Of a DNA stretch of 64,000 nucleotides, positions 49,871 to 64,000 are shown piece by piece (the first letter of the stretch is position 1; every line of letters starts with the position of its first letter). The stretch covers positions 65,773-129,772 of the forward strand of contig NW_020170559.1 of the NCBI RefSeq assembly GCF_000524195.1, in the 5' to 3' direction. The notes beneath the pieces were generated by a model, which saw only the letters and a program-made list of their open reading frames with translations, did not search any database and was not told where the DNA came from. A program made the position numbers and the translations under genes. The stretch comes from Echinococcus granulosus. Its lineage: Eukaryota > Platyhelminthes > Cestoda > Cyclophyllidea > Taeniidae.

Positions 49871-52800
49871 ATGCTGCGGGTGTTACTCATTTGCTGTATA
49901 GTGTTAGGAGGAATACTTATATTTCGCAGTGTTCAGCAAGAAAATGAGTGCCTGATGACCTACACATATGAGCACACCTACATGGAGGTTTGTTTAACTT
50001 TGTCTATAATTTTGTAGCCGATTCCATTGAAGGGCGAAGCTCTCAACTCTTGTCAAAGATACGGACTTGGTGTATATAGAGAGAGGTAATTGTGAATACC
50101 TTTTTATGCTTACCCATACAGTGGATATACTTTTTTGCCAACGGGTTCAGACGGGTAAATTCACTTCTTTCGTACAACCCCGTTTTTCAGGACAATTCCT
50201 GTCCTTTTTATTCCTGGCAGTCAGGGTCATCCCAAACAAGTGCGAGCACTAGCCTCCACTACTTTTGTAACATCTCTTACGCAGTCCTTAAACTACTCGT
50301 TCGAGTTCTTCTCGCTTGATTTCTCCGAGGTATTTTACTGTTTTGGTAATGCAGTTCCTAGGATACCTCGGCACTGTCGTCTGAAGTAATTGAGCGCCAG
50401 ACAGGTATTATACAAATACGTTCTCGATTGCTTTTTACTAGAATGTGTCGCCAATGTCATTCCTTTTGTATACCGTCTTTTCACCAAAGCGCCCATTCCC
50501 ATAATAGTCGTTGGTCATTCTATGGTAGGCTGTCACTCAGCGTAATCCATAATGTGGGCAAAATATGGGTTGCTAATGAATTGCGAGCCTGTTTTTATTG
50601 TCCTCGTAACCTCTTTCCTTAGGGTGGAGTCGTTGCCCACTATGCTCTAGCTAAGGCAAGATTTGAACCATCAATAGTGAATTCCGTGATAACTTTGGCG
50701 TCTCCACTCAGATCTCCGGGTAGGCTTATCTTTTGCGAATATGCCTCTCTCTTCTTTTAGTCGTTGCACTGAGTGTTCATTTGTTGCGGATATACGACCG
50801 TATTCACGAATTCTGGCGTAATGTATCCTTGGACTCCAGCTACGATCATCTTACCTTTCTTTCCATCACCGGAGGCATTTCAGATTATCAAGTGAATGTT
50901 GTCGCTTATTGATCATGTTAAAATTCAGCGCCAGTTCGTTCTCACGTTACCGTAATTTAATTGTTTGCGGATTTTCGTTTTAGGTGTGGGATGGTTTGGG
51001 AAAAACCACCCTACCAGTGGATCGTGCGCTTCACCTTTCTACTCCATCAATCAATAAAGTGTGGCTGTCCTGTGATCATCTCTGCATTCTATGGTTTGTC
51101 TTCTATATTGCTGTAGTATATATTACTGCGGAATAGCTATTATGAGGCATCGTAAATACCAGTTTACAGGCTCTACAGTCTGGGGAATGGGCAAAGGTGG
51201 CAGAGTTGCTGGACTTTTGTCTTTTAAACGGAGTAGATGAAGTTTGTTGGTAGACAGGGATCTAGGTCTATAAAAAAACTCATTGCAAGGTTGTGGCAGG
51301 CACTGCTTATTTGTGTCAGCTTTACTTCGGCTGAGTAGTAAGTACTGTACTAAGACTCTTACCATGCATTGGATCTCTAGTTACTTTAACCAAAATTAGC
51401 TGGTGTTGCTGGGTTGATCAGATCTATGGATGGACCTCTCAATACCTAGTTAACGGATAGCCATGTGTTAGAACTCAATTTTAATCACTTGGTTATAGAT
51501 AGTCCCATTCTTTATGCGGTACTTTGAATTTGTTCCCGTGTGTCATTCTAAAAGGTAATTCTTTGCCCTACAACATGGCGAAGTCATTGGCATATCCCCC
51601 CGTGGGGTAGCTTTAATGTGGATCGCCCAAACGTTAACGTATGTCTTAAAACACACATACAAATACGCACTTAATCTGTGTCCATTTTCCAAGTGTGCTA
51701 CTTGTTCTCATGCTTACGCGAGTCCAAAGTTTGGAAACCTGGTATAACGAGGCTCTGCACACAGTTGCCTATTTATTCGTCTTTTTTAGGTGCAAACAGC
51801 TCGTCTCTCGTCTGAACCATGCCTTATTTGCTAACGTGAACGCCACAACACGAATGGTAATTGTCTTCCTCGAATGCTTGTTTATACAAAAACCTCGCAT
51901 ACGAACAAGCTAACGCAGGGCGGTCTTTTGTGGGCATTAGGCAGTGGTGCAATCTCCACACTGGCTAGCGTAAATTATCCAAAATAGTAAACACTTTCTT
52001 TCCTCCTTCCACTCCTTAATCGACCGAAAGGATGGTTTGGTGATTGGGAGGGACTTAAATACTGACGAATTTGATAAATTTGCAAGCCCACCTTCACAGA
52101 AGTGCCTATACTACATAAGAGTACGAACAAACGTGTGACTAGTATCGAGCACTTTGGACTCTCCGTATGCCTAAGGTAGTACCGAGTTTGCAGATCTTCA
52201 TTGTCTCCAATTTTTGTGCTTATCACTATCTGCTTGTAAAATGGACCCCACTGAATGGCAACTGCGTGCAATGTGCCCTTTTTGTATGGTATTACAAAAT
52301 TTGTAGATTCCTCGTATTTCTGGTGTTTGACTTTTAACTACTGTGACGCTAAGCCATCATTGTTTGTATTCCAAAATCGCGTTTATATTTTGGCGTCGAT
52401 TACTAACGGTGGGGTTATACTTGTCAAGTAATGCCATTGTGTGTATCACTGCCATGGAAGCCTTCCAGTTTTCACGTGACAGTGAAACGAAGGTCCAGGT
52501 TTGGCTCGAATGCCTCTCTTTTCATACTTAGTTTAAGTTCAGTCGTGGCATTAAATAAGGTAATAGTTGCCATGAGACGTTTCTTTATTGTTGCTGGGAA
52601 GTTGTGACTTGTTCTAAGGAATATATCAATTGCATAACATCATGCCAGATCTTAAAAGTTAGTTAGTGACTGCATTGTCTCGCTACCATGAGGCTATAGG
52701 TTGCAGTGTCTGGATGATTTCTTAGACATGAATCAAACAAATTTGTGAACATTGGTGGGAAAGTGGTCTACTCTACGTTTTCGTTTTCTACAACTGTCAG

Positions 52801-55800
52801 TGAGAAAAATCCCCTTAGTAGTTGTTCTGACTCTCTTTGAATAAGTAACTATTGAGATTGCCAATCTGTGCTTACAAAGCAAATGTTGATACATACTGCT
52901 CGGCTAATTGATGCAAATCGGGTCTTTTGTGGCTGGTGACTTGGTATCACAGTGCAGCAAATTCAGCCGATGACAATCGTAAACCTACTGCTTTACCCTC
53001 AATAGTCACGTGCTTCCCAAGTCACGGGTCCTTACCACTGATGCTTTGATAATTTTTAGCCACTGACAAATCGGGTGCAACAGATGGAAATGCTGCAGTC
53101 AACTTTTCTCTCCCACCCAGTTCCTCTGGAGCCTCCATCCCCATGCGAATTGGATCAACCACCAGTTGTGGTCGATTCACGTTGTGTCTGGTACAATCGA
53201 GCTGGTGACTTAAACGGTGTCTACACAGCCACTAAGGTTCGTCTTTTAGCCTCGCTTTACGTCACATCACTGAATTTGATTTGGGGCTTTTAATGGAAAA
53301 GCCAAAAGCAGCATTCTCTCATCATTTTCACGTCCTTGCCCCAATGTTTAACCGTCTTAGGTGGTGAAGTCACCTACCCATAAGTAAGACAGCCAGTTGC
53401 ATTTTGCCTTTTCAAACTTTTTTACCTGTCGACATACAGATTCTTTATTATCCATCTCATTAATGGCGGGGCAACATTTCTTCTGACCTAGTCAACCGCA
53501 GTCCCACGGCCATTTGTCCACCTTTTCGCAATGTGTTAACAGCCTGAGTGTAGAAATCAACTTGTGAGGTTTCATTGTGTCCCCCATTTCGGCGTCTTAA
53601 CTTTCCACTGGCACGGGTTGGGCCGGATGCAATCCACGCCTAATGCGATGCGTCCCTAATGGCTTGCGTGTAGTACCTGCCGACTCCTCATAGCTTTGAG
53701 ATTAGTCTGTTTAGTGATTGATGGTAATCACGCTTCAGCCATTGTTCACTTGTCAGTGTGACTTGCGTCGTCGTCCACTACTTAAAGCTGAATCGGAGGT
53801 GCGTCGATTGTACCGCCATTATTATGCAGTTTCTTTTCGCCTACCTGTTTGAATTGCGTCTTGGTGGGGCAATTATCATTTCTCATTTCTCGTTTTTACC
53901 CTCCAGCGGTGTGATTTCCTCGTGATTACGTCAATAACTCTGCACTGTGTACAATCAAAACGTGAAGCAGATTAAGTGAAAGTGCAGCCTGAAAGGTCCT
54001 TCTTTTGAGTAAAAAGTTTAATATCAAAAGAACACTCTTATTTTTATCAACAATGGGAGGTGATGTTTATGTTTCACCGTTAATCCAGTTCCAGGGCATC
54101 AAATCCAACTTTGTTACTCTTATCACCTTCCTTTTCCGTCTCATTACTGACTTCATTTGACAATACTTCAAAGAGATGCTGTGCTATGCCTAGCTTTGGC
54201 AACGAACTGAAGGTAAACGAGATTTATATTGGACAAGTAAGAGCATAAAATGAGGATTTTTCAACCACACAATCTCCTCTTTACCTAATCTTGTCCTCGG
54301 TTAGGCTAATATTTAACCTCCATTCTCTTCTCCTCTGGTATGACAATGTCCATCATTGTCTTGCGTCGCCTTATGAGTTGCATAAGTTGTAGCTTACCTT
54401 TTTATACTAACATTGAGTGGGTACTTATCCTGGTATCACCTACAATCCCCTTGTTTTCCTACTTACGTTCTTACAATTTCACTGTGGGGCATTCCTGCCG
54501 TGAGTCTATTCTAACACTAAGAAGATCAAGCATCAAGCATTTAAGGTGTAGTTGGTGACTGTTAATTTACATGCTGGATGTTGATTCGAATTGGGCTACA
54601 AAGCGGATTTGCGCTTCTCTCCTTAAGTTTGTGGCCCCAACTCCCTCCAATGGCTGTGCCTCAAAGTTATTGTGTAAGTGTCATTTCTTGGCTACCAAGC
54701 AGAAGAAGACGGGACGAGATAAGGGCTCATTAAAATGGCTCATTAGTCATAGCAGTAGAAAAGATTGCTTGGTTAAACCTCTCTTAAGTGGTAGCATGAC
54801 CCACTAATCATCATTGCTGAAGTTACTGTTAAGCACGCCTTGTGTTGGAGAAAAAGACAATTTGTGCTGTCTGTTGCTGCCGGTCAACTGGCACTCCACT
54901 CCCGATGTGAATGATCGACCTGAGAATGCTTTGGACACAAAAGGGGTGAAAAGTAAGCCTTATAATGCTTTTGTGCGTCTCACTTCCCCTCCAGTTGCCA
55001 CTGGCACTGGGTAAGCAGTAGGTCAAATTCTAGATGCCCAATTGCTTTACGTTCTTCTCTAATGTCACGTTCACGTCGATTAGTTGTTCCCATTGTGGTG
55101 CCTTTGGCAACTTTTCATCACAGTCACCCACTTTGTCGTTTGCTCAACAGTGGGGTGGGGATGAGTCAGTTGATGTGCAGCTCTCCCTTTTTTTCTTGTA
55201 CTTTATAACTGATACCGTGTCTCCGATATTGGATGATAGCTGGAAAAAACTGAGTTTGTCAACTGTATCACATCAAAGTTCGCATTTCTTTTAAGAGAAA
55301 ATGAATGCACCTTCGCTCTCTCAAGTGCTTCGTAATCAACAAAGAGAGGCGTTAGAACCAGTTTTTGTTCCTCACCTTCACTAACAAAAGTTGATAGTGC
55401 CATTTCTTACGGTCATAACCAGTTACTGCGACATAATTGGCTTTGAGGTCATTTGTTTTGGGCTGCACACTTAGAGATCTTGACGCTGTTGAATATCCTT
55501 GAGGATTGCTGGCTGCCTTGGGCGTTTTGGTAATGATTTAACCGAATCTTCAATTTCCTTTTTAGTTTCTTTTCTCCTCCAAAAGTAGGAGTGTTGAACA
55601 TCGGCTCCTGTATCTCATATTTTCTTCTTCATTACATTTTATGCTCCTCCTTTACCTCTAATATCTCCGCCTACGTGCTACTTTAAATTTACCGGGTTGT
55701 CATCTAAACTAGTAGAGAGGTTAAGCCATGTGATCAGTAATATGATCCGATTAGATTGGGTGAACAGTACCACACACCATTGCTGTGAAAGAGTGATTTG

Positions 55801-58800
55801 AAGCTAATGGACTTCTTGCATCTTAGTAAATTTTCACAAGCTTTAATTGGCAAATCAGATTTTGTTTGTTCGCATTGTCATTGTATGACTACACAGGGAA
55901 ATGGCATCAGATTTCAACCTCAAACAAGGCCAGCACATGCGCAGAAAGTGAGTTGACTACTTAACCGCTGTCATGAGTCAGCACTAAAGTGGCATAAGTG
56001 GAGGGAAAGTTCCACTCTTCGCTGACGATTTGTAAGGAAGCAGGTAGATCTGAAATCCTACGAAATCACATTCATTGCTCTTAAATGTTGGATCTCCATA
56101 AAAAGGGAAGATCTCTCTCATTCTTATCGTTAAATAATGATCTATGTTTTAATCCAACTTCCCTGCGAGAGAATTTATAAACAAATGGTGCAAATCATTT
56201 GCTCCATCCAATCGCAATACGAGAAGGTCGGTTAAGGGAGGAGGCTTAAGAAAGTTGACTGTCAGCCCATTTGTTTAATTGCTATTGTCTGACGCCAAAT
56301 GCCAGTCACTTTTTTTACCAGCTGCGTTTATAAACTACGTCACCCCTATATGTTTGCTGATCGAAAACATTCTACATTTGCATTCTTGCTGTAAACTCAA
56401 TTACTCTCTCTGTGGCACAGAGCAATCCAATCAAATATCATCATAAATCGGTAAAGAAGGCATGTCACGTATGGGTGACATGGGTGGGAAACTTGTCACA
56501 AATTCGCAGTTATGCCGATTTTTTTAACGCAGGTTGGCAACGACATTGGCAAGTTTTCATTCCTCGTGTCAGTTATTTATGACATCCTGATCACATGTAA
56601 GCCAGGCGTCACGAATGTGTGACGTGTGTTTTGATGCGCTAAACAAAAAATGGAACAACTGGGTTATGGTAATTGTTTTCCTTGGACAACTTGAAAATGG
56701 ATATTTTAATATTTATTTATTTGGACACACACAGAAGACGTAAATCAGTAATCCAGTCGTAAGATTGACATACAACAAGGCAATTTAACCCAGCAAAATG
56801 ACTTATTATTGCTATTGACATAGCGCCAACAATGGTTTTGTTCAAGTTAACGACTACTGCTGTCGATGGAGCCGACACTATTCGAGACTTCCGAACGACG
56901 TAATACTTCTAGGGTTTAATCCGACGACCTTATGAGGAGAAGATAAGGGCTCGAGGCCTCCCATAAATGAGGAAATCCCATTTTCGGAGGTTGCATCTAT
57001 TTTAGTGTCTCCATTGACATCGTGGCTCATCAAAGTGGTGAATGAAAAGAAACGTCCGATGCAGTCTTGTAGGAGTGCTATGGACACTTTCAGTTTACCG
57101 AATTGGAGGTTAGGTTCTGCGATTCATGGAACTGTCGAGGAGGGATAATTTGCTGCCATTAAATGCCGTATAATGTGTTTAGAAGGCCTGCCCATAATTT
57201 CAATTATTTCCCTTACTTTTTCCTATTTCCCAATTCATTTAAATGAAGCGCTAATTCCCCACCTTGTTGGCATCGCAAGAAGAAAAGGTTGAATAAAATT
57301 GACATTTTGAAGTAGTCCAACAGACTGTAATTGCGGTGTTCGGTTCACTTTAGGATAACCAGGAAAGTGTCCAATAATTCATATTCACAGAAGTAAAATT
57401 TTTCCTTTTCCCATTTCGATGGTATTTCATGAAACATGGCCTTCGTCAAATTCGCCGCTTGAAATTCCTGTTTGCAGCTTCCAAGAGCTTGCTATTAACC
57501 GTATAAAAGTATTTGCTGAAACCGTCATTATCATTTACTCGTGTTATTGCTACGATGCTGTAAAAGTGTCAATCATAGCTGATTAAAGCGCATTTGATTT
57601 GAACCGAATTGCAATACTAACTTCACGTGTACAGTCGAATTCTCTCCTTTCTTTGTGCCTCCATATCAAGTTGGAAATTTTTGTCCTGCAGATGGATTAA
57701 AGCTGGATGACTGACTGATAGATGATTTCTGTAGTAACCCGCGTTGCCCGCGTAACTTTTTTTTTCATCTCTCTCTTGGGTAGGACACCTGCACTTACTT
57801 CAAGATCGGACCGTTGACTGGAGAGCCTGACGAACGGGTGCTTCTCCTTCCTACTGATGTAAGTTATCGCACAACGCAGTCTTGTATTGTCCCTTTTTGT
57901 TCTTCTCTCCCGTGCACACTTCATCTCTTCCTTGTTTGTAGGTTGATGTAAGAAATATCTACCTGTGCGACAAGTCGGTCAATTCTGTCCCATGGTAAGC
58001 GCTTGCCTCACTAATTCATCACCAATCCAGTTAGCACCGACTGCTGAGACACAATAGTGGTGGTTATTTTCTCCATAAAGATGTGAAATTAACAGTTGAG
58101 AGTGTAGGTTTGGCTGCTTCTGGGTCTTCTGGAAGACCAACTAAAGAGCCCTGCTCGCCTCCCATACATTGTATGTTCATCCCTTCAGTTCCACTATCCA
58201 CTTTTGGGCAATGAAGCAACTGAAAGGCTATTAAGCTAAACCTTTGTCCCAACTAATCCGCTATTTTGGTGTTGTCTTACTTTCTACCTGGGTCATCCTC
58301 ACACTGGTAGCAATTGGGCCTTTAGTGACTTGATCTGTGAGATACTTACCTATCGTATCTAAGTCAGTAATTCGCCTAATTGTTGAAGATAAGTCGCAAG
58401 TTTTTGCCACATTGCTATTCTTAAATTAGAAGAAATACTATCTTCTGTCGAGCTATTATTTCATCTACTCCTTTAACACTGGAATCCTGTTCACAACACT
58501 GCAGCAGAACAAAGAACTGGAAGTTTTCATTTTACAGTGATGATTAGAGTGACCACGATAGCGTGCCGCTTTAGATTTCAGTAGATTGTTACAATAGCTA
58601 ACTAGCCCTGTCATCTCTTTTTATATCGCTGAATTTTGAGTGGTGTGTTAATGCTAACCTTACCGCTTCTTAAAAATTGAACGGCTTTTCTAGTACAATA
58701 TCTCTTCCGCCTTTGATTGTCAACTTAATGGTCCCTCCATTTTGCCTGAATCAGTTGCATACTGATTTTTATGGGTCTTTATGCAATTCCGTGACTCCTA

Positions 58801-61800
58801 AACCCTCTTGGTTTGTGAGACAATTTACCTTTGTCTTGAGATTATTCAACTTTACAATAGAAACTACTTTCCTTTTACTTTTGGAGAGGAATTTGACCTT
58901 TACAGATTGTGTTCCACTTGCCATTGTTCTTGGAAGGCACGAGAGCTATGTGGAATGAGAGTAATTGCCGTCGACATACGCAGACATAATTAATGACTGA
59001 GAATGGTATGGTGGGTCGGAGTGGGAAAAGGGGGTGGTTGGCCGTTTACCCAGCTCCACCACACTTCCGCTGTTAATATCCCTCTCTTCACATCTGCAGT
59101 CAGATTTTGAACAGTGAATCAAAACAAGTTATTTATGGGAACATGACGCCTTTTACTCTCTTGTTTAACTGTCCGTATGTTGCTTCTGGTCTAATTTTAG
59201 CAGAACTATCCGGATTGTTCTATTTTTACTCGGTGGGCCTTTCTCGTTCATTCAAATGGTATTCAGATGGTTAAAAGTCCGCAGAATATGTTTCGGTTGC
59301 CATTAATTGTGCTTTTCTTTTCACTTGACACAAATTTTTGAAGATGGCAGCGTAGTTACTCTTATTCCTTTCATTTTTTTAAATGGATGTGTGGAGGTCT
59401 TCTTCCCTTTGGTGGTGACCGTAGTGATTATGATGGTGGAGGTGAATAGGTGCGGCGCTGAAATTACGAGGTTGCGATCTTAATAATGACGATGCTAAAG
59501 GCAATGTTAAGGATTGTGGTTTTGGCAGCTCTGGGTCCAGATGCTTCAAAAATGTAGGTGCTGGTGCTCCACCTCTGACTAAAAGGTACCCACTTTAACG
59601 TTGGCTGTCAGAAATTGCTGATACAATGCCGGCTGATAGCTATCAGGATAAATTGAGGAAAAAAAATAGAAAAATTGACCCTTACGACTCAGATATTCTA
59701 TCTCTTTAACCTGGCATTAGCTACTACTTAGTTTTTTTCCTTCTTTCCCTCACATTTTGATTTAAGCGGGCACGTCACAAATGTGTGACATGTGGGCATG
59801 GATCAAATGAAAGGAAAAAAGCAATTATGCACCGCTGATGTAGTGGGTCCTTTACCAACCTCTTAACATCCTTTTATTCGTGAGAAACGTGATGCTCATT
59901 TTTAAATCACCACTTTTAGCAAGTGTCCGATTTTGTTTTAGAAGACTCGGCTTCCCGATTTACAAATAAAGTTGGCCAAAACCCTGTTCCTGTTTTACTA
60001 TTTTGAACTGGGTGAGAGACTACCTTTTGCTCAAAGTAAATTGCAGCAAAATGATCTCAAATATTAAGAGTCTGCTTGATTGGGCGAAATCAGTAGTTAA
60101 GAATTCAATCTGAAGCTTCTTTTATCATCTCCTCCTCCCTCCCCCCTTAGTCATACTCTCTATGAGGTGCCGGAAGAGTCAGTGCAAAGGATCATGGTCC
60201 CAGGCAACGATAAAGCAGCTGGTGAAGCACGATTTCTCTCTGTCGTCGGATTAAACAAAGACAGTTTCGCCCGAGGTCCCATTGACGTTGCCGGTGCCTC
60301 TTTAGTCGTCCATCTCACCCATGAAACAGAGGTGAGTCGCTGTAAAACGTCATCTTTGTTAAAAACTTATGCACAGTGTTTTTGACAACTGGAACATTCT
60401 CAATTGCGAGGGATAAGGCAAAATCTCGACTTGAATGCATTTGTGGTGTTGGTAATATCTGGAGTAGAGACAATAATTTGCGGTGTAAAGCCGCAAGTAA
60501 ACTTCTTTGGTAAAGAGTCGTTTTCTGTTTCCCTTGTGTTACCACCGTACTTCCTCCTGCTTTAGCTAGTGCAATTGCCTACCATGAGGTACCATTCAAG
60601 TGCGGAGATATTCGAATTCTGCAGGTGTTTTTAGCACCAGAGAGGTACCAGCACTTACTGACAAAAAACCGAGTTTTATGCGGGCGTATAACCTCTTAAG
60701 TTCAATCGCCAACATGTTTTTATTATCACCTGGATTGTGTTGATACGGACCGATTAGTTACATTTCCGATGCAAGTGTTCACCTTTCCATTTGCCGTGCT
60801 ACTATTCACACTGTTGGCTTCTTGACGTTAGCTTTCACCTTTAATGTGATATATTTAATTGTGAACACAGCCACTTGTGAACCACTCTTGGAGAGGTGGT
60901 GGTGCGTAAAGTATGCTTTAAAAAATTTGCGTCATATTTTGGGTCTTGTGCTTACCACCTCCTACTTGGACGTCTTTGTACTGATCGAGCATCGATGTAG
61001 TTGAATGGCCCTTAGAGGTGGGGAAGAGTGCGGTCTAATGCTCAGTTATTCCTAGGGGACGCTGCAATGCATACATCTCTGATGGCATCCAAATTACCAA
61101 CGCACTGAAGGGGTAAAAGGCCAATGCTTGCCAGTCAAATAAGTTCGTGAGAGATTCTTTGTAGTAAAAGCTTCGTAAAATGGTTTTATCCATTGTGACA
61201 CTCACTCTTAATCTATCCTCCCATCCCAAAGCGACGCAAGATTACCGCAAATATCGCCTTTTTATGCAGCTTTTTGCTTCCAGAGACCTACAGCTGTCTC
61301 GTAGCCACCTCCATTCCTGCCTCTTTGTGTAAGCTAGTTGCCACAATATTCACCACGTTAAACCTCGCTGGCGGTTGTTTTTGACCCGTTAACCTCGAGA
61401 CATTCTTTTTTAGAGCAGCAACAAATTCTCCTTACCAGTGTAGACTCAAGAGTCTTCCTAAACATTAAAACTTTGGGTGATTTTATCACCAGCATCAAAC
61501 TGTAAGAACTAGTTCTCGAAGTTAAGTTTTCTTTGGACCCAAGACCTTGGCTGTTGATTATTTTCTCTTGGTTATTTATCGTGGAGAAAATAACCACTTT
61601 TTCCAGTGGATGGTTTCTGGTCATGAAAAGGGATCTGCTAACTGAGAAATCTTTTTACAGAGGAAATTTTTTGCTCCACTCTGTTTTGAATATGCAAATC
61701 TTACGGCAAGGATGAAACCTTCTTTGTAAGCAGGGCTCTGACTGCTTTTTATTAATACATAGGGTTCACTCATGTTTGACTTGATAAACAACATGAATGA

Positions 61801-62397
61801 TCGACAGTTGCAGTGGAATGGAACCAAGAGCAGAAGTGCTATATCTCTACCTCGGAATCGGAGTCGTGCAACCTTCTTCCGTATACCTCTCTCATTTAAG
61901 GATTTTCACTTCGGCCCTGCTCTACCAGCTCCTTCCATACGCATCGATCCGGGCTCATGCCCTCCCGATTCTGGTAAGCCCGAGTCTGGAACCATTTTCA
62001 GAAGGTGGATCTTTGATCTTTGATCCAATCAACTTTTCATTGGTTGGGTAGATGTCAGCGCCATTGCCCGATTTCTTTGTCTTAACCTATGCCATTTTTA
62101 TTGTAGACCTTGTCGGTGTAATAATCTTCGCCCTACCCTGGGATCACCAAGTTCATCACCATCGATTCAAGTAGGTGGTGCTGCTGTCAAGATTTCTTCT
62201 TTAAAGGAAATAGGCATCCATGTTTTTATTTTTTTGTCAGCCCTAGGCTTCCGGCGAAATTTTACATGCAGACCATCAGCCCTCTACCAGAGAACTACAC
62301 TAATTTGACGACACCCTTCGTGGATGTCATCATTGATCCGCGTTGTGACAATACTGAGGTCCACTTCTCATATTCCTACTCCCATTGGATATTCCAG
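49871..62397 (+). CDS. PGAP1: PGAP1-like GPI inositol-deacylase, exons 1-18, copy 2 (continues past window)
   Basis: Identical to the copy at 25360-37886; add 24,511 to each exon. Start ATG 49871, nucleophile Ser codon 50519-50521 (exon 50442-50524, ending GHSM), last visible exon 62241-62397. If the locus is real, only this copy can run on into the missing C-terminal multi-helix exons right of 64000. The upstream copy would then be a 5' partial duplicate. If the tandem copy is an assembly error, the two entries describe one gene. Confidence 0.92.
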
Positions 62398-63999
62398 GTA
62401 AACGCAAAATTTGCTTTTAGGTAAAGTAATTTTATTCAGCTAATGTTTCGCACTGCTGTAGAGCTGATTAAGGTGCTTTGGGGTGGCCTTGTATTTGGCT
62501 TGTGCTCATTAGATGCATTGCACGCAGTCACAAAGGTATTTGTCAACTTAGGTGCGTGAAAAGCTGCCCAAATTGTCAGTACCCTGCATTTGTCGATCAC
62601 CCACTGCATCCACTCTCTCGGTGTTGGGTCTAGGGAAATTGCTAATGGGTAGTCCTAAATATTTTAGAGAGGAAGTGCTGGAATACTTAAACACTTTTTG
62701 AAGCGAGAACAAAGCTTTGCTTCATTTAAAGAGTCAGCATCAAAGTAGTGTCGGTTGGCTTTCCCGACTGCTTTATTGTACTAAGCAACACTAGAAAGAC
62801 GCTCAATTAGATTCGTTTATCAGTAAAATGTGCAACTGCTAACCTGGAAATATCCACTCTGCATCCTTTATGTTTCGTGATTTTCACACATACGATTTAA
62901 AAACCTCATTCTCCATCTTTTCGGAGAAATATGTCACTGTTTTCTGCCAAAATTTCAACCTTAAGTTCACAGTGATATCAATCACGCATTTGATAATGGG
63001 GAAATTATTTCAAGTGGGGGTAAATGTTCATTGACGTAGAAGTGGTTGAATACTTTAGGACCAAGTCAGTTGAGTGTCAGGCGTCCGTCCATTCTAGCCA
63101 GCGTTCCCATTCCCCGACCTCTCTCTACGAAGTCATTCTGTGTTGTCATTCCTTCATGCCAAAGATCTCCATAGTAACAATGCCCTCAAGTTTCGGCAAA
63201 TTATTGCACTAGATAACTGTTTTTAAGACTCTGTTACCTTAAAACTCCACTTTCTGCCTGGAAGACACTAGAAGGGTATTTTTGGCTCAAGAGCATTATT
63301 TTCTTACCTAGCGCCTTTTCGTGAGAAGACGTAGTAGCTCTAATCTCAAGAAAGGCATAGTCCTCTTCATCACTCCTCTTAGTTCCCTTTAAAATCTACT
63401 TTGCTAGTTGATCTTGGTTACTACTACTGTCCATGGTGCTTGCTTGAATGTGCGCCCCATCCTTCATTGTCATGACAATCGAGGGTGTGCAAAAGCGTTG
63501 TCATGGTCACATTCCACTGAAATCTTAAACATGTGTCTGGAACTTTTTGCCACCAAGTTTGATTTTTTATCTTTACGGTCAATTTTGAACCGATCTGTAC
63601 GCTGATTTGCCCTCGTTTAATTGTAGCATCTGAGCTGTCTTGGAGGGAGAGTCGGGAAGTAGCCTTTTTTATTTGTCTTTGACATGGGCGCAACTTCCTG
63701 CCACCAGCGTGAAGGTCAAATCTTGGAGGGCTGAAAGGCATGCACAAGCAGTGCTTTGAAATAGTAATGACATTTCACCGATAAAACGTCACACATCCTG
63801 ATTTGCCAACTTTTATTTAGAACCCATTAATCACTATGGTAATGAGACGAGACCTGTTTTGAATCTTACACTTCCGCTTGAATCATTCGCGGCAACTTTT
63901 ATTTGTTGCAAGCAAACCCACCTCATCCACGGCTGCAATGAATTCGGGATTTGCAAGTAGATTTGCTTATTTTAGGAAGCTTAACACTCGATTCTTGGG
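55706..63999 (-). repeat. Right arm of inverted duplication (copy 2)
   Basis: Same content as 31195-39488, shifted by 24,511, carrying PGAP1 exons 12-18 of the second copy and the downstream noncoding stretch. Confidence 0.85.
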
Positions 64000-64000
64000 A

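Larger units (their letters stand above)
39489..63999. repeat. 24,511-bp tandem unit, copy 2
   Basis: Direct, uninterrupted second copy of 14978-39488; no Ns at the junction. The window's final base (64000, A) is compatible with a third copy starting or with unique sequence. Compared with the first array end, 129 bp just right of the N gap (14849-14977) are absent before this copy. Confidence 0.97.

Noticed and set aside
1..64000. CRISPR arrays, operons, phage or plasmid genes
   Set aside because: No short regularly spaced repeats, no ribosome-binding sites, and all recognisable genes are intron-split metazoan families.

Overview
The window is eukaryotic nuclear DNA, most likely from a flatworm and probably a tapeworm. 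All genes are intron-split. The PGAP1-like gene opens with a run of 30-41 nt introns; I recall a very short intron class (peak near 36 nt) as a published tapeworm genome feature. The species cannot be fixed from the sequence.

Region 1 (1-7,574, + strand) is the 3' two-thirds of a TRPM cation-channel gene: 13 exons in perfect phase register, covering the pre-S1 linker, S1-S6 with pore, TRP helix, coiled coil and a long disordered tail. The 5' melastatin-homology exons lie left of the window. Region 2 (7,575-14,748) is a gene-poor stretch followed by minus-strand material: a dead FKBP-type prolyl isomerase copy, a broken ecdysoneless (ECD)-like copy, and a multi-exon polytopic membrane protein with a CxxC/CxxC cluster. 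A 100-N assembly gap follows (14,749-14,848).

Region 3 (14,978-63,999) is a 24,511-bp unit present twice in direct tandem, with no difference in the parts I compared. Each unit carries 18 exons of a PGAP1-like GPI inositol-deacylase on the + strand. They encode the signal anchor, the lumenal lipase domain with its GHSMGG nucleophile motif, and the following lumenal beta-rich region. The C-terminal membrane exons lie beyond position 64,000.

The unit is also internally symmetrical. Its left end (from 14,849) is a diverged inverted copy of its right end (to 39,488), so an antisense, mutated copy of PGAP1 exons 12 and 15-18 lies upstream of the intact gene. The outer end of the right arm mirrors the first bases after the N gap. 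This makes the exact tandem copy suspicious as an assembly path error, although the older inverted duplication is real sequence divergence and not an artefact.

There are no rRNA or tRNA genes, CRISPR arrays or prokaryotic operons that I can support. Most open frames inside the 24.5-kb unit look like noncoding DNA.
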